A stretch of DNA of 64,000 nt. It comes from a virus. Location of the stretch: the IMG/VR virus record IMGVR_UViG_3300042307_001176, positions 90,412 through 154,411 of that record. One strand, 5' to 3'. The notes under the pieces are model-generated. The model did no database searches. It was given only the letters and a program-made list of their open reading frames with translations, and had not been told where the DNA came from. The stretch's first letter is position 1, and the number at the start of each line of letters is the position of its first letter. A program made the position numbers and the translations under genes. This document shows positions 1 to 5,712 of the stretch, piece after piece.

Positions 1-79
1 AAACAGATAAGGATTAATCAATCTATGTTTAATCAAAGGGGATTTATTGGTAAATAAATCATAAAATAATAATAATAAA

Positions 80-226
80 ATGGCTAAAGCTAAATCAATA
101 GACTCTTCAAAGAATCATATGCGTAAAGCTAAGACAAAAAGACCTGGCGTGCATTCTAAATGTAAGAATAGCATCAGCAAAAAAGCCAAGCATTATAATA
201 AGCCTTATAAATCTCAAGGAAGATAA
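80..226 (+). CDS. small basic protein, 48 aa
   Basis: A 48-residue ORF begins MAKAKSIDSSKNHMRKAKTK and ends in QGR followed by TAA. It is lysine- and arginine-rich throughout, with a single Cys and no hydrophobic segment, so it is probably a soluble nucleic-acid-binding or condensation peptide. The start is preceded by an A-rich stretch like that of most genes here. It lies 23 nt upstream of the next gene on the same strand. Small basic proteins of this composition are frequent in phages of Bacteroidota, but I cannot name a function. The main alternative is a virion-internal peptide packaged with DNA. Confidence 0.6.
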   Translation: MAKAKSIDSSKNHMRKAKTKRPGVHSKCKNSISKKAKHYNKPYKSQGR

Positions 227-230
227 TAAA

Positions 231-239
231 GATATATAA
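231..239 (+). promoter_or_regulatory. putative late promoter motif GATATATAA
   Basis: GATATATAA lies 11 nt before the start codon of the next gene. The same nonamer recurs before many structural genes in the window and resembles the T4 late promoter TATAAATA. Confidence 0.5.
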
Positions 240-249
240 AATAAAACAA

Positions 250-612
250 ATGAGACACATCAGAATATACGAACAATTCGACATGGCAGCAGCTCCTGAA
301 ATGATAGAATCTCCAGAATTAGTAAAAGATGCTCATTTTGAAGCAGAAACTACAGAGTTCAGACCAACTGAAGACAATGAAGAAGGAGAATATGTAGTTA
401 ATTTTACAAATCCAGAGGGCGAAGAAACAACAATTAATATTGGGTTTGCTAATGAACCGGAATACGTAGGTAATTCTATGATCAGTTCAATTGATATGGT
501 AGCAGATTCAAGTTCGGATGGTAAACAATATTCAATAATAGGATACTATGACGAACTTACAGGTACTGGAGGAGCTTATGAACTTAAAAAGGTACTAATA
601 GAAGAGATATAA
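250..612 (+). CDS. hypothetical protein with capsid-targeting-like N-terminus, 120 aa
   Basis: The protein begins MRHIRIYEQFD, matching the pattern of basic/hydrophobic residues followed by an I-x-E site seen at the start of six other ORFs here and in the capsid-targeting sequence of T4 internal proteins, which gp21 protease cleaves. The remainder is acidic, with no membrane segment; residues about 25-90 look like an acidic beta-rich domain. It follows a late-type GATATATAA motif and is followed after 4 nt by another small acidic ORF, so the two are likely co-transcribed. I infer a minor internal head protein; the N-terminal motif is the only support. Confidence 0.55.
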   Translation: MRHIRIYEQFDMAAAPEMIESPELVKDAHFEAETTEFRPTEDNEEGEYVVNFTNPEGEETTINIGFANEPEYVGNSMISSIDMVADSSSDGKQYSIIGYYDELTGTGGAYELKKVLIEEI

Positions 613-616
613 TATT

Positions 617-895
617 ATGTCGGTTTCGATCTATTCCACTTATAATGAATTTAAATTTGCAGATACAGAATCATGTGAATACTTAGAATCTGTTGAATCA
701 GACTATGAAGACGATTCAGATAAGGATGTGTTCTTTTATACAGAAAGCAAACTAGATCCTATAGATGACGCATCTTTTTATGTTGTAGCTGATACAGAGG
801 ACGAGGATATTGCCGAAGATATTTCTAATTACCTAGGAAAGTTTAGTAAGTTTTTTCTTATTGATCTACACAAGACTATTTTCGTTATAAAATAA
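617..895 (+). CDS. acidic hypothetical protein, 92 aa
   Basis: A 92-residue, very acidic protein (many Asp and Glu in residues 15-70) with a hydrophobic C-terminal tail around FFLIDLHKTIFVIK. No known motif is visible. It starts 4 nt after the preceding gene, implying translational coupling, and ends about 30 nt upstream of the early promoter of tRNA array A. The acidic character could suit a DNA-mimic or chaperone-like role, but nothing in the sequence settles this, so I leave it unassigned. Confidence 0.5.
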   Translation: MSVSIYSTYNEFKFADTESCEYLESVESDYEDDSDKDVFFYTESKLDPIDDASFYVVADTEDEDIAEDISNYLGKFSKFFLIDLHKTIFVIK

Positions 896-928
896 TCTAA
901 AAACATTTTTTTTATAATAGAAAAGTTC

Positions 929-936
929 TATATTTG
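929..936 (+). promoter_or_regulatory. early promoter -7 element of tRNA array A (TATATTTG)
   Basis: TATATTTG matches the Bacteroidota -7 consensus TAnnTTTG. A run of T at 906-913 is placed correctly for the -33 element. The leader ORF begins 37 nt downstream, almost the same distance as in arrays B (33) and C (39). Confidence 0.75.
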
Positions 937-972
937 TGAAACAAAATAACAAAGAGAACATATAATACTCAA

Positions 973-1032
973 ATGAACAAAACAATTAACATATTACCTA
1001 TATCATTAAGACCGTCGTCAAGACGATCCTAA
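973..1032 (+). CDS. leader peptide A, 19 aa, putative attenuator ORF
   Basis: A 19-codon ORF, MNKTINILPISLRPSSRRS, follows the TATATTTG promoter. Its last twelve codons are TTA CCT ATA TCA TTA AGA and then CCG TCG TCA AGA CGA TCC: almost entirely Pro, Ile, Ser and Arg, the amino acids carried by the tRNAs of the array that follows (Ser-UGA, Arg-UCU, Pro-UGG, Ile-UAU, Met). Ser appears only as TCN, and two of three Arg codons are AGA. The stop codon lies inside an anti-terminator segment (1030-1038) that can pair with the terminator's 5' arm. By analogy with amino-acid biosynthesis attenuators, I infer that stalling on these codons would allow transcription of the tRNAs. No ribosome-binding site is obvious, as is usual in this genome. 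Confidence 0.75.
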   Translation: MNKTINILPISLRPSSRRS

Positions 1033-1099
1033 AGGTCCTATGTTAATAAAAAATAATCATTAACTAAACCGGGACCTTTAAAAGTCTCGGTTTTTTTTT
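1030..1099 (+). terminator. attenuator A: alternative anti-terminator and terminator hairpins
   Basis: Terminator: 1067-1075 (AACCGGGAC) pairs with 1084-1092 (GTCTCGGTT), nine pairs with one G-U, followed by nine T. Alternative: 1030-1038 (TAAAGGTCC, including the leader stop codon) pairs perfectly with 1072-1080 (GGACCTTTA). Because both use 1072-1075, the two structures exclude each other. Confidence 0.8.
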
Positions 1100-1100
1100 G

Positions 1101-1112
1101 TGTTCTTTGACA
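1101..1112 (+). promoter_or_regulatory. boxA-like antitermination sequence, array A
   Basis: TGTTCTTTGACA directly follows the terminator T-tract and precedes the first tRNA by 17 nt. It resembles the NusB/NusE-binding boxA of rRNA leaders (E. coli core GCTCTTTAACA). A nearly identical copy precedes array C and a variant precedes array B. Confidence 0.6.
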
Positions 1113-1129
1113 TGTTGGATTATAAAATT

Positions 1130-1219
1130 GGAGAGTTGCCAGAGCCAGGCTTAATGGATCAGTCTTGAAAACTGACGTAGCGAAAGTTACCGGGGGTTCG
1201 AATCCCTCACTCTCCGCCA
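1130..1219 (+). tRNA. tRNA-Ser(UGA)
   Basis: Cloverleaf with acceptor GGAGAGT/ACTCTCC, anticodon loop CTTGAAA giving anticodon UGA, a long variable arm typical of tRNA-Ser and an encoded CCA. First tRNA of array A. It reads UCA and UCG, the Ser codons used in leader A. Confidence 0.95.
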
Positions 1220-1222
1220 ATT

Positions 1223-1296
<74 letters not shown>

Positions 1297-1463
1297 CACA
1301 AAGCCCTCTGCCTAGCGCTGGGTATGGATCGAAGATAGAATATGCCTCTACAACGTAGACAGTTAGAATATTTCGGTATTCTTTAATGATATGCACACTT
1401 ATTCTCTAAATCGTGGGTTAGCACAGTTTGTATGTTCTGGGGATATTTAAAGACATACAATTT
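1297..1463 (+). other. 167-nt gap in tRNA array A with several hairpins
   Basis: No tRNA or ORF is convincing here. The stretch has small stems: GGTAT/ATGCC (about 1320-1347), CTAC/GTAG (about 1349-1359), AGAATA/TATTCT (about 1366-1382) and TGTATG/CATACA (about 1429-1459). It is co-transcribed with the tRNAs and may be a structured RNA or the remains of tRNA genes. Confidence 0.35.
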
Positions 1464-1536
1464 CGGGATGTAGATCAGTTGGTAGATCGCCTGGTTTGGG
1501 ACCAGGAGGCCGTCAGTTCGAGTCTGGCCATCCCGA
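1464..1536 (+). tRNA. tRNA-Pro(UGG)
   Basis: Acceptor CGGGATG/CATCCCG, anticodon stem CCTGG/CCAGG, loop TTTGGGA giving UGG. Third tRNA of array A; Pro codons CCT and CCG occur in leader A. Confidence 0.95.
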
Positions 1537-1543
1537 CATCAAT

Positions 1544-1617
1544 AGAGGCGTAGCTCAATTGGTTAGAGCACATGCCTTATACGCATGCGGTCACGAGTTC
1601 GACTCTCGTCGTCTCTA
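1544..1617 (+). tRNA. tRNA-Ile(UAU)
   Basis: Acceptor AGAGGCG/CGTCTCT, anticodon loop CTTATAC giving UAU, which reads the rare codon AUA. Two of the three Ile codons of leader A are ATA, while leader C, whose array has tRNA-Ile(GAU), uses only ATC and ATT. Confidence 0.92.
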
Positions 1618-1621
1618 CTTA

Positions 1622-1695
1622 GGTCCCTTAGCTCAGTAGGTTAGAGCAACTGACTCATAATCAGTAGGTCCACGGTTCGAGCCCGTGAGGGACCA
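1622..1695 (+). tRNA. tRNA with anticodon CAU (elongator Met, or Ile2)
   Basis: Acceptor GGTCCCT/AGGGACC, anticodon stem ACTGA/TCAGT, loop CTCATAA giving CAU. It lacks the three-G:C anticodon stem and the 1:72 mismatch of an initiator. It is either elongator Met or a lysidine-modified Ile tRNA; sequence alone does not decide. Confidence 0.85.
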
Positions 1696-1763
1696 CTAAA
1701 TTTTAAAGTCTTTAGGAGAACAAAAGTTCATGCTGGTTCAGATCCAACCTCTTGTATTTTTTG

Positions 1764-1772
1764 GATATATAA
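1764..1772 (+). promoter_or_regulatory. putative late promoter motif GATATATAA
   Basis: GATATATAA lies 7 nt upstream of the lectin-like adhesin gene at 1779. The preceding stretch, 1696-1763, holds no gene; it has a T-arm-like piece (GGTTCAGATCC at about 1735) that may be left from a lost tRNA. Confidence 0.45.
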
Positions 1773-1778
1773 TAAATC

Positions 1779-2150
1779 ATGAATGATCATATTAGAATAT
1801 CCGGACTCGGTATAGAAATATACAAAAATGATATACCAGGAGTGAGATGGAATAAAGCTCAGACTTTTGCAGAATTTCTTAAAGATGGGTGGAGGTTGCC
1901 TACATTAAAAGAACTTGCTTTAATAAAAACACTAAGGGATGTTGGAGGCATAGGAAGATTTCCTGCGGAATATTCGGATTTTTCTGATTCATATTATTGG
2001 AGCGGAAAAGAAGGAGAAGCTGCCACTCTAAGAACTCAATTAAAAGACGGAAGTAGTAGTTATGCTTATTACTTTGATGTGGCTAAAGGAATTTCTTCAC
2101 ATAGTAAAAAAGCATACGATCTTAGGGTTAGGTTTGTCAGAGATATATAA
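1779..2150 (+). CDS. DUF1566/Lcl-like C-type-lectin-fold adhesin domain, 123 aa
   Basis: The sequence has the hallmark spacing of the DUF1566 (Lcl C-terminal) domain: WRLPTLKEL at about 38-46, YYWSGKEGE at about 71-80 and a terminal VRFVRDI. This fold is related to C-type lectin and DGR-type variable domains and is common at tips of phage fibres. The whole protein is the domain, so it probably assembles as an accessory subunit on a tail fibre or baseplate. It lies at the head of a cassette with two related adhesins, all behind late-type motifs. Host-surface binding is inferred. Confidence 0.65.
   Translation: MNDHIRISGLGIEIYKNDIPGVRWNKAQTFAEFLKDGWRLPTLKELALIKTLRDVGGIGRFPAEYSDFSDSYYWSGKEGEAATLRTQLKDGSSSYAYYFDVAKGISSHSKKAYDLRVRFVRDI
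2142..2150 (+). promoter_or_regulatory. putative late promoter motif GATATATAA
   Basis: GATATATAA overlaps the last codons and stop of the upstream gene and lies just before the adhesin gene at 2154. Confidence 0.4.
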
Positions 2151-2153
2151 TGT

Positions 2154-3005
2154 ATGGCAACAACAAGACCTTTTTCGTATAATCCAACGCAATCAACAAT
2201 TGCTGGAACTACTAATTTAGGTACCATATGTATAGGAGTATCTGATTTAGACTATGCTGCTAGCCCTGGAGGATTAACGTGGTGGATGGGACCGGATGAA
2301 GATAATTCTTATGTAGTATGCAAGGATGTACCAGCTCAAAATTTCCCTACTCCGTTAGGAAATATAGGCAATGTACAATTTTGGAGATGCACTAATACAG
2401 ATTTAGCATTTAGAGATATGGTATCTACAATAAGTGGTACTACACAAGCATCGGCTTCAGCAGCTAGTGATTGGTTAGCATCTAATAACTATTGGACTAA
2501 CAGAAATCCATATCTTGCAGGTCTATATAAAACAACTTACTCTGGATATTTCGCAGATTCAGTTAGTTTCTTTGCAACTGCAACTCCTCAAGCATTTGGA
2601 ACAAACCCAGCTACTTCTGTACAAACTACTGCAATATCAGAAGCAGCTAGTGGTGATGGTGATTATTTTAGTTGTCAATGGTTGGGTTATTTCAGTCCGA
2701 CTACTACTCAAACTTATACATTTTACACCAACTCGGATGATGCATCTTATGTGTGGGTTGGAGCAAATGCGATATCTGGATTTACTACAGCAAACGCAAC
2801 AGTCAATAATGGAGGTGCTCATGGTCCTATAGAGGCATCAGGTTCTATAGATCTAACTGCAGGAGTTTATTATCCTATAAGAATTCAATTCGGTGAAGCC
2901 GGCGGAGGTGATGTACTTACTTTCAATTATTCAACACCAACGATAGCAAAAACAACTAATGTAACAGGATTAGTTTTCTATAATACATCAACTAACGGAT
3001 TCTAA
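2154..3005 (+). CDS. tail adhesin with PA14-like C-terminal domain, 283 aa
   Basis: Residues 1-118 form a module shared almost unchanged with the next gene (PFSYNPTQSTIAGTTN, WWMGPDEDNSYV, FWRCTNTDLAF). Residues about 150-270 differ and resemble a PA14/GLEYA carbohydrate-binding domain (YFSPTTTQTYTFYTNSDDAS, VWVG, YPIRIQFGEAGGG). I infer a virion adhesin whose N-terminal part docks to the tail while the C-terminal part binds a surface glycan. The gene follows a late-type motif, and its 3' end has been copied into a downstream junk junction (see 3951-4106). No signal peptide. Confidence 0.65.
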   Translation: MATTRPFSYNPTQSTIAGTTNLGTICIGVSDLDYAASPGGLTWWMGPDEDNSYVVCKDVPAQNFPTPLGNIGNVQFWRCTNTDLAFRDMVSTISGTTQASASAASDWLASNNYWTNRNPYLAGLYKTTYSGYFADSVSFFATATPQAFGTNPATSVQTTAISEAASGDGDYFSCQWLGYFSPTTTQTYTFYTNSDDASYVWVGANAISGFTTANATVNNGGAHGPIEASGSIDLTAGVYYPIRIQFGEAGGGDVLTFNYSTPTIAKTTNVTGLVFYNTSTNGF

Positions 3006-3010
3006 AACAT

Positions 3011-3787
3011 ATGGCAACAACAAGAGCATTTTCATATAATCCAACACAATCAACAATTGCGGGAACTACGAATGTGGGTACTCTATGTATAGGTGTATCT
3101 CCTTTAGCATATAGTACTAACCCTGGTGGATTAACCTGGTGGATGGGACCAGACGAAGATAATTCTTACGTGATAGCTAAGGATGTATCAGCTGGAAATT
3201 TTCCCACTCCTGTAGGGAACGTAGGTAATGTACAATTTTGGAGATGCACTAATACGGATTTAGCATTTAAAGATTTAGTATCTATAATAAGTGGTACTGC
3301 ACAAGCATCGGCTTCAGCAGCTAAATCATGGCTAACAACAAATAATTATTGGACTAATTATACCAGTGGTGTAACTTTCTCTCGCCCTTTCGTTAATGGT
3401 ATTGCACCAGGAGCTACCACAGAAACTGCTTGGAATACATTCAGAGCAGCATTAACGGGATCTTATACACAATTTGTTATATCAAATTCATTAGGATTTA
3501 GTCTAACCGTAAGCCATGCTACTTCGGTCCAAACTTTGGCAGATGCTTTAAAAAATGCAACAAGCAATACCTCAGTAACTATAAACAGCGTAGTTTGGAG
3601 AGTGGGAACAGCTTGTGGAACTCCTTCTATTGGTGGAGTTGCTGTTGAATTTTCTAATGTAGGAAGCTGTACTGGATCAAGTACTATAGCATTTAGACCT
3701 ATGATTAATAACTTAAACTGGGGAGGTATGGGTACAGGGTCTACTGTAAGCCAGGCTTCTCAAACAATGACACTAACATTTAGCTAA
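3011..3787 (+). CDS. paralogous tail adhesin with different C-terminal domain, 258 aa
   Basis: Residues 1-118 closely match the preceding protein (PFSYNPTQSTIAGTTN becomes AFSYNPTQSTIAGTTN; same WWMGPDEDNSYV and FWRCTNTDLAF). After NNYWTN the sequence switches to an unrelated Ser/Thr/Val-rich beta domain with two Cys (ACGTP, GSCTG). This is a tandem duplicate in which only the presumed receptor-binding half was exchanged. It begins 5 nt after the previous stop, so the pair is translated together. Role in host binding is inferred from architecture. Confidence 0.6.
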   Translation: MATTRAFSYNPTQSTIAGTTNVGTLCIGVSPLAYSTNPGGLTWWMGPDEDNSYVIAKDVSAGNFPTPVGNVGNVQFWRCTNTDLAFKDLVSIISGTAQASASAAKSWLTTNNYWTNYTSGVTFSRPFVNGIAPGATTETAWNTFRAALTGSYTQFVISNSLGFSLTVSHATSVQTLADALKNATSNTSVTINSVVWRVGTACGTPSIGGVAVEFSNVGSCTGSSTIAFRPMINNLNWGGMGTGSTVSQASQTMTLTFS

Positions 3788-3948
3788 TGGAAAATTATAG
3801 AATAATGAATATAACAGTAACACCATATATTGTTGTTCCTGGTAAAGAATCGCTAACTCTAGAAGAATGCATATTGTGGATAAATGAAAACGGAGGAGAT
3901 TGTCCTTTATGTAATTACACCATACAGCCATCGGAACATAATATATAG
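3787..3948 (+). CDS. small hypothetical protein with CPLC motif, 53 aa
   Basis: An ORF of 53 codons starts at ATG overlapping the previous stop by one base (TAATG), a usual coupling arrangement here. It contains CILW, then CPLC near residues 39-42, giving three Cys that could bind a metal or form a disulfide. No family is recognised. Its position at the end of the adhesin pair suggests an accessory or assembly factor for those proteins, but this is only a neighbourhood argument. Confidence 0.5.
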   Translation: MENYRIMNITVTPYIVVPGKESLTLEECILWINENGGDCPLCNYTIQPSEHNI

Positions 3949-3950
3949 TC

Positions 3951-4029
3951 AGATATATAAGTAATGAAAACATTTAAAGATTTTATTTACGAAAAAATTA
4001 ATGAAGACACATTATCGTATAGGGGATTA
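3951..4029 (+). repeat. 79-bp direct repeat, copy 1
   Basis: Identical to 4219-4297: late-type motif plus the first 66 bases of the gene at 4232. It ends at GGATTA, which is also where a copy of the adhesin 3' end begins. Confidence 0.9.
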
Positions 4030-4062
4030 GTTTTCTATAATACATCAACTAACGGATTTTAA
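3964..4062 (+). pseudogene. chimeric 32-codon ORF from a recombination junction
   Basis: The first 22 codons copy the start of the gene at 4232 (MKTFKDFIYEKINEDTLSYR and on). Then, at a shared GGATTA, the sequence becomes a copy of 2967-3026, the 3' end of the adhesin gene (reads VFYNTSTNGF and stop) followed by the first codons of the next adhesin. The ORF keeps a late-type motif and so may still be expressed as a short peptide with a capsid-targeting-like N-terminus. It most likely marks an illegitimate exchange rather than a functional gene. Confidence 0.7.
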
Positions 4063-4083
4063 AACATATGGCAACAACAAGAG
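4024..4083 (+). repeat. 60-bp copy of adhesin gene boundary (2967-3026)
   Basis: Matches 2967-3026 with a single difference (C to T before the stop). It includes the end of one adhesin, the 6-nt spacer and the start of the next. Confidence 0.9.
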
Positions 4084-4106
4084 AATTTGCATATAATTTA
4101 CAATAA
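4068..4106 (+). pseudogene. truncated third adhesin start, 12 codons
   Basis: ATGGCAACAACAAGA reads MATTREFAYNLQ and then stops. It matches the first codons of the two adhesins at 2154 and 3011 and is the remnant of a third copy whose body was lost. Confidence 0.7.
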
Positions 4107-4134
4107 ATTAAATAAATAGAGAATATTAAAAATT

Positions 4135-4218
4135 AGGCAAAGTAACCACAAACCCACTGGTAATAGGCAGTTCTTGAGATGGAATGCAATATAAAACGTA
4201 AGTCCTGCTTTGCCTTTT
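4135..4218 (+). ncRNA. candidate structured RNA or terminator with a large loop
   Basis: AGGCAAAG (4135-4142) pairs with CTTTGCCT (4208-4215), followed by a short T-run, enclosing 65 nt with further pairing (ACTG/CAGT). It shares a motif (GAGATGGAATGCAA, 4176-4189) with the element at 12505. Possibly a regulatory RNA; a plain terminator is the alternative. Confidence 0.35.
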
Positions 4219-4219
4219 A

Positions 4220-4228
4220 GATATATAA
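4220..4228 (+). promoter_or_regulatory. putative late promoter motif GATATATAA
   Basis: GATATATAA lies 3 nt before the start codon of the gene at 4232. An identical arrangement occurs at 3952-3960, within the duplicated 79 bp. Confidence 0.45.
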
Positions 4229-4231
4229 GTA

Positions 4232-4816
4232 ATGAAAACATTTAAAGATTTTATTTACGAAAAAATTAATGAAGACACATTATCGTATAGGGGATTAAAA
4301 TTTAATTTTAATTCAACTATCGATGGGTATGTTAAAGTAAAAGAAGATGATCCAACTATATCATTTGATAGTGAAACCTCGTTTGATAAACTTATAATAA
4401 CCGATCCTCGTGAATTCTTTAACTTTAGATATGATAATGAAAAGGATAATAAGAACTTATCTTCTATTGATTCAGAAAATGTTCTTAGAATTAGAATTGG
4501 ATCTAAAGATTTTAAGGGAAGATCCGGCGGGGTTACTCATGTATCTGTAAGAGTCCCTGAAAATTTTGACTATAATAAATTTCAATTAGAGTTACCTAAT
4601 ATAAAGATAGCGCTTACAGATAGAACTGAAGTAGACAGAGTTATTAAAGAAGTTGAGGCTCTTGTAACTAAATGTGCAGGGGAAGAACCTAATGCGTATT
4701 CAGATAATAAACCAGATTACAGACAGGACATCGTAAATTTTATTAAATCTATAGAAGAAAAGCTAGGTAAAGAAGATACCAAAAGAATATTTATTGATAT
4801 TATTAATAAATTGTAA
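4232..4816 (+). CDS. hypothetical internal head protein with capsid-targeting-like N-terminus, 194 aa
   Basis: It begins MKTFKDFIYEKINE. This closely resembles the T4 capsid-targeting sequence (MKTFKEF/MKTYQEF type), with two I-x-E sites (IYE, INE) of the kind cut by the T4 prohead protease. The body is charged and soluble, with no recognised domain; residues 85-130 look beta-rich (NVLRIRIGSKDF, VSVRVPENF). It sits behind a late-type motif. I infer delivery into the prohead and possibly ejection into the host with the DNA. A duplicated 5' fragment lies upstream. Confidence 0.6.
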   Translation: MKTFKDFIYEKINEDTLSYRGLKFNFNSTIDGYVKVKEDDPTISFDSETSFDKLIITDPREFFNFRYDNEKDNKNLSSIDSENVLRIRIGSKDFKGRSGGVTHVSVRVPENFDYNKFQLELPNIKIALTDRTEVDRVIKEVEALVTKCAGEEPNAYSDNKPDYRQDIVNFIKSIEEKLGKEDTKRIFIDIINKL

Positions 4817-4854
4817 AATTTAATTTACATAGATAAGAATATATAAAATAAAAA

Positions 4855-5133
4855 ATGAAACATCTTAAAAAATATCAATCTAATAATTCAGAAATTAACG
4901 AAGGATTTTGGGATTCTCTTTTTGGCAAACCCACTGTTGATGATGCTGCTCATGACCAAATGAGAGGTCAAGGATGGAGCCACAGAGGTAAAGACGAAGA
5001 AAATTATATCATGTTTCAAGGACAAAAGTTCTATCCAGAACAGATCCAATATGATGATGCTTATTCAACTAAACAAATACCAAGAGTTGAAGGTGGTATG
5101 CTAATCGTAGCTAACCCAGCTTGGAATTTATAA
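4855..5133 (+). CDS. small protein with capsid-targeting-like N-terminus, 92 aa
   Basis: The N-terminus MKHLKKYQSNNSEINEGFW carries basic and aromatic residues followed by I-N-E, a possible prohead-protease site. The rest (GKPTVDDAAHDQMRGQGWSH and on) contains no known motif and no membrane segment. An AATATATAA motif at 4838-4846 resembles the late promoter. It is the last gene before leader B, whose promoter begins 50 nt downstream. Probable minor internal head protein; the evidence is only the N-terminal pattern. Confidence 0.5.
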   Translation: MKHLKKYQSNNSEINEGFWDSLFGKPTVDDAAHDQMRGQGWSHRGKDEENYIMFQGQKFYPEQIQYDDAYSTKQIPRVEGGMLIVANPAWNL

Positions 5134-5182
5134 TAAAAATAAAAAAATATCAGAAATCGTTTTTTAATGAGAAACTTTTCTG

Positions 5183-5190
5183 TACATTTG
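5183..5190 (+). promoter_or_regulatory. early promoter -7 element of tRNA array B (TACATTTG)
   Basis: TACATTTG matches TAnnTTTG, with T-run 5160-5165 as -33 element. The longer reading frame that starts at 5121 would cross this promoter, so the leader start at 5223 is preferred. A TATATAA at 5194-5200 follows closely. Confidence 0.75.
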
Positions 5191-5222
5191 GAGTATATAA
5201 TAAAAAAGGAACAAAACTTTCA

Positions 5223-5312
5223 ATGAAACACTTTTTAAATATCGCAACAGATTTTCAACTTCGTAAAGAGGATGACCTTCTAGAGGATAGATTTAAGTGT
5301 CAGAGGAAATAA
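5223..5312 (+). CDS. leader peptide B, 29 aa, putative attenuator ORF
   Basis: A 29-codon ORF beginning MKHFLNIATDF contains the consecutive codons GAG GAT GAC CTT CTA GAG GAT (Glu-Asp-Asp-Leu-Leu-Glu-Asp). Array B supplies tRNA-Glu(UUC), Asp(GUC), Leu(UAG) and initiator Met, so these seven codons in a row are all read by its tRNAs. Leu is CTN in three of four cases, although TTA is the usual Leu codon of this genome. The last sense codons (TGT CAG AGG) form the anti-terminator strand. The same frame is open upstream to 5121, but the promoter at 5183 lies inside that extension. Inferred role: ribosome stalling here would permit readthrough into the tRNAs. Confidence 0.75.
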   Translation: MKHFLNIATDFQLRKEDDLLEDRFKCQRK

Positions 5313-5362
5313 ATTTATATAATGATATAATTTAAACCTCTGATAACCTCAGAGGTTTTTTT
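5298..5362 (+). terminator. attenuator B: alternative anti-terminator and terminator hairpins
   Basis: Terminator: AACCTCTGA (5335-5343) pairs with TCAGAGGTT (5349-5357), followed by seven T. Alternative: 5298-5306 (TGTCAGAGG, inside the leader ORF) pairs with 5337-5345 (CCTCTGATA), nine pairs with one G-U. The two compete for 5337-5343. Confidence 0.8.
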
Positions 5363-5371
5363 GTTTTATAC

Positions 5372-5382
5372 GCTCTTTGAAA
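5372..5382 (+). promoter_or_regulatory. boxA-like antitermination sequence, array B
   Basis: GCTCTTTGAAA follows the terminator and lies 5 nt before the first tRNA. It shares GCTCTTT with the E. coli rRNA boxA core and corresponds to TGTTCTTTGACA of arrays A and C. Confidence 0.5.
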
Positions 5383-5387
5383 TTACG

Positions 5388-5457
5388 CTGCCATCGTCTA
5401 ACGGTTAGGACCTATGGTTTTCATCCATAAAATCGGAGTTCGATTCTCCGTGGCAGT
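5388..5457 (+). tRNA. tRNA-Glu(UUC)
   Basis: Acceptor CTGCCAT/GTGGCAG, anticodon stem TATGG/CCATA, loop TTTTCAT giving UUC. First tRNA of array B; Glu codons GAG occur twice in leader B. Confidence 0.93.
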
Positions 5458-5469
5458 ACAAAAAATTAA

Positions 5470-5544
5470 GGTCCCGTAGTTAAACGGCTATAATGCTGCC
5501 CTGTCACGGCAGAGTTCGGAGTTCGATTCTCCGCGGGACCGCCA
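5470..5544 (+). tRNA. tRNA-Asp(GUC)
   Basis: Acceptor GGTCCCG/CGGGACC, anticodon stem CTGCC/GGCAG, loop CTGTCAC giving GUC, encoded CCA. Asp occurs four times in leader B. Confidence 0.95.
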
Positions 5545-5552
5545 AATTATAT

Positions 5553-5625
<73 letters not shown>

Positions 5626-5629
5626 CTAA

Positions 5630-5710
5630 GCCCAGGTGGTGAAATGGTATACACGCTAGTCTTAGAAATTAGTGACGTAAGTCGTGAGGGTTCGAGTCCC
5701 TCCCTAGGTA
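5630..5710 (+). tRNA. tRNA-Leu(UAG)
   Basis: Long variable arm, anticodon stem CTAGT/ATTAG, loop CTTAGAA giving UAG (CUN codons). The acceptor GCCCAGG/CCTAGGT has one mismatch. The RNA-repair-type phosphatase gene starts 3 nt after its 3' end. Confidence 0.9.
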
Positions 5711-5712
5711 CT

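Noticed and set aside
1297-1463. Group I intron or tmRNA
   Set aside because: No intron core motifs, no interrupted tRNA and no tag-peptide reading frame.
2515-2832. 105-codon plus-strand and 61-codon minus-strand ORFs inside the PA14-like adhesin
   Set aside because: Out-of-frame shadows with no plausible composition.
5121-5312. 63-codon ORF as the gene in front of array B
   Set aside because: The promoter TACATTTG lies inside it; the 29-codon leader from 5223 fits the spacing seen in arrays A and C.
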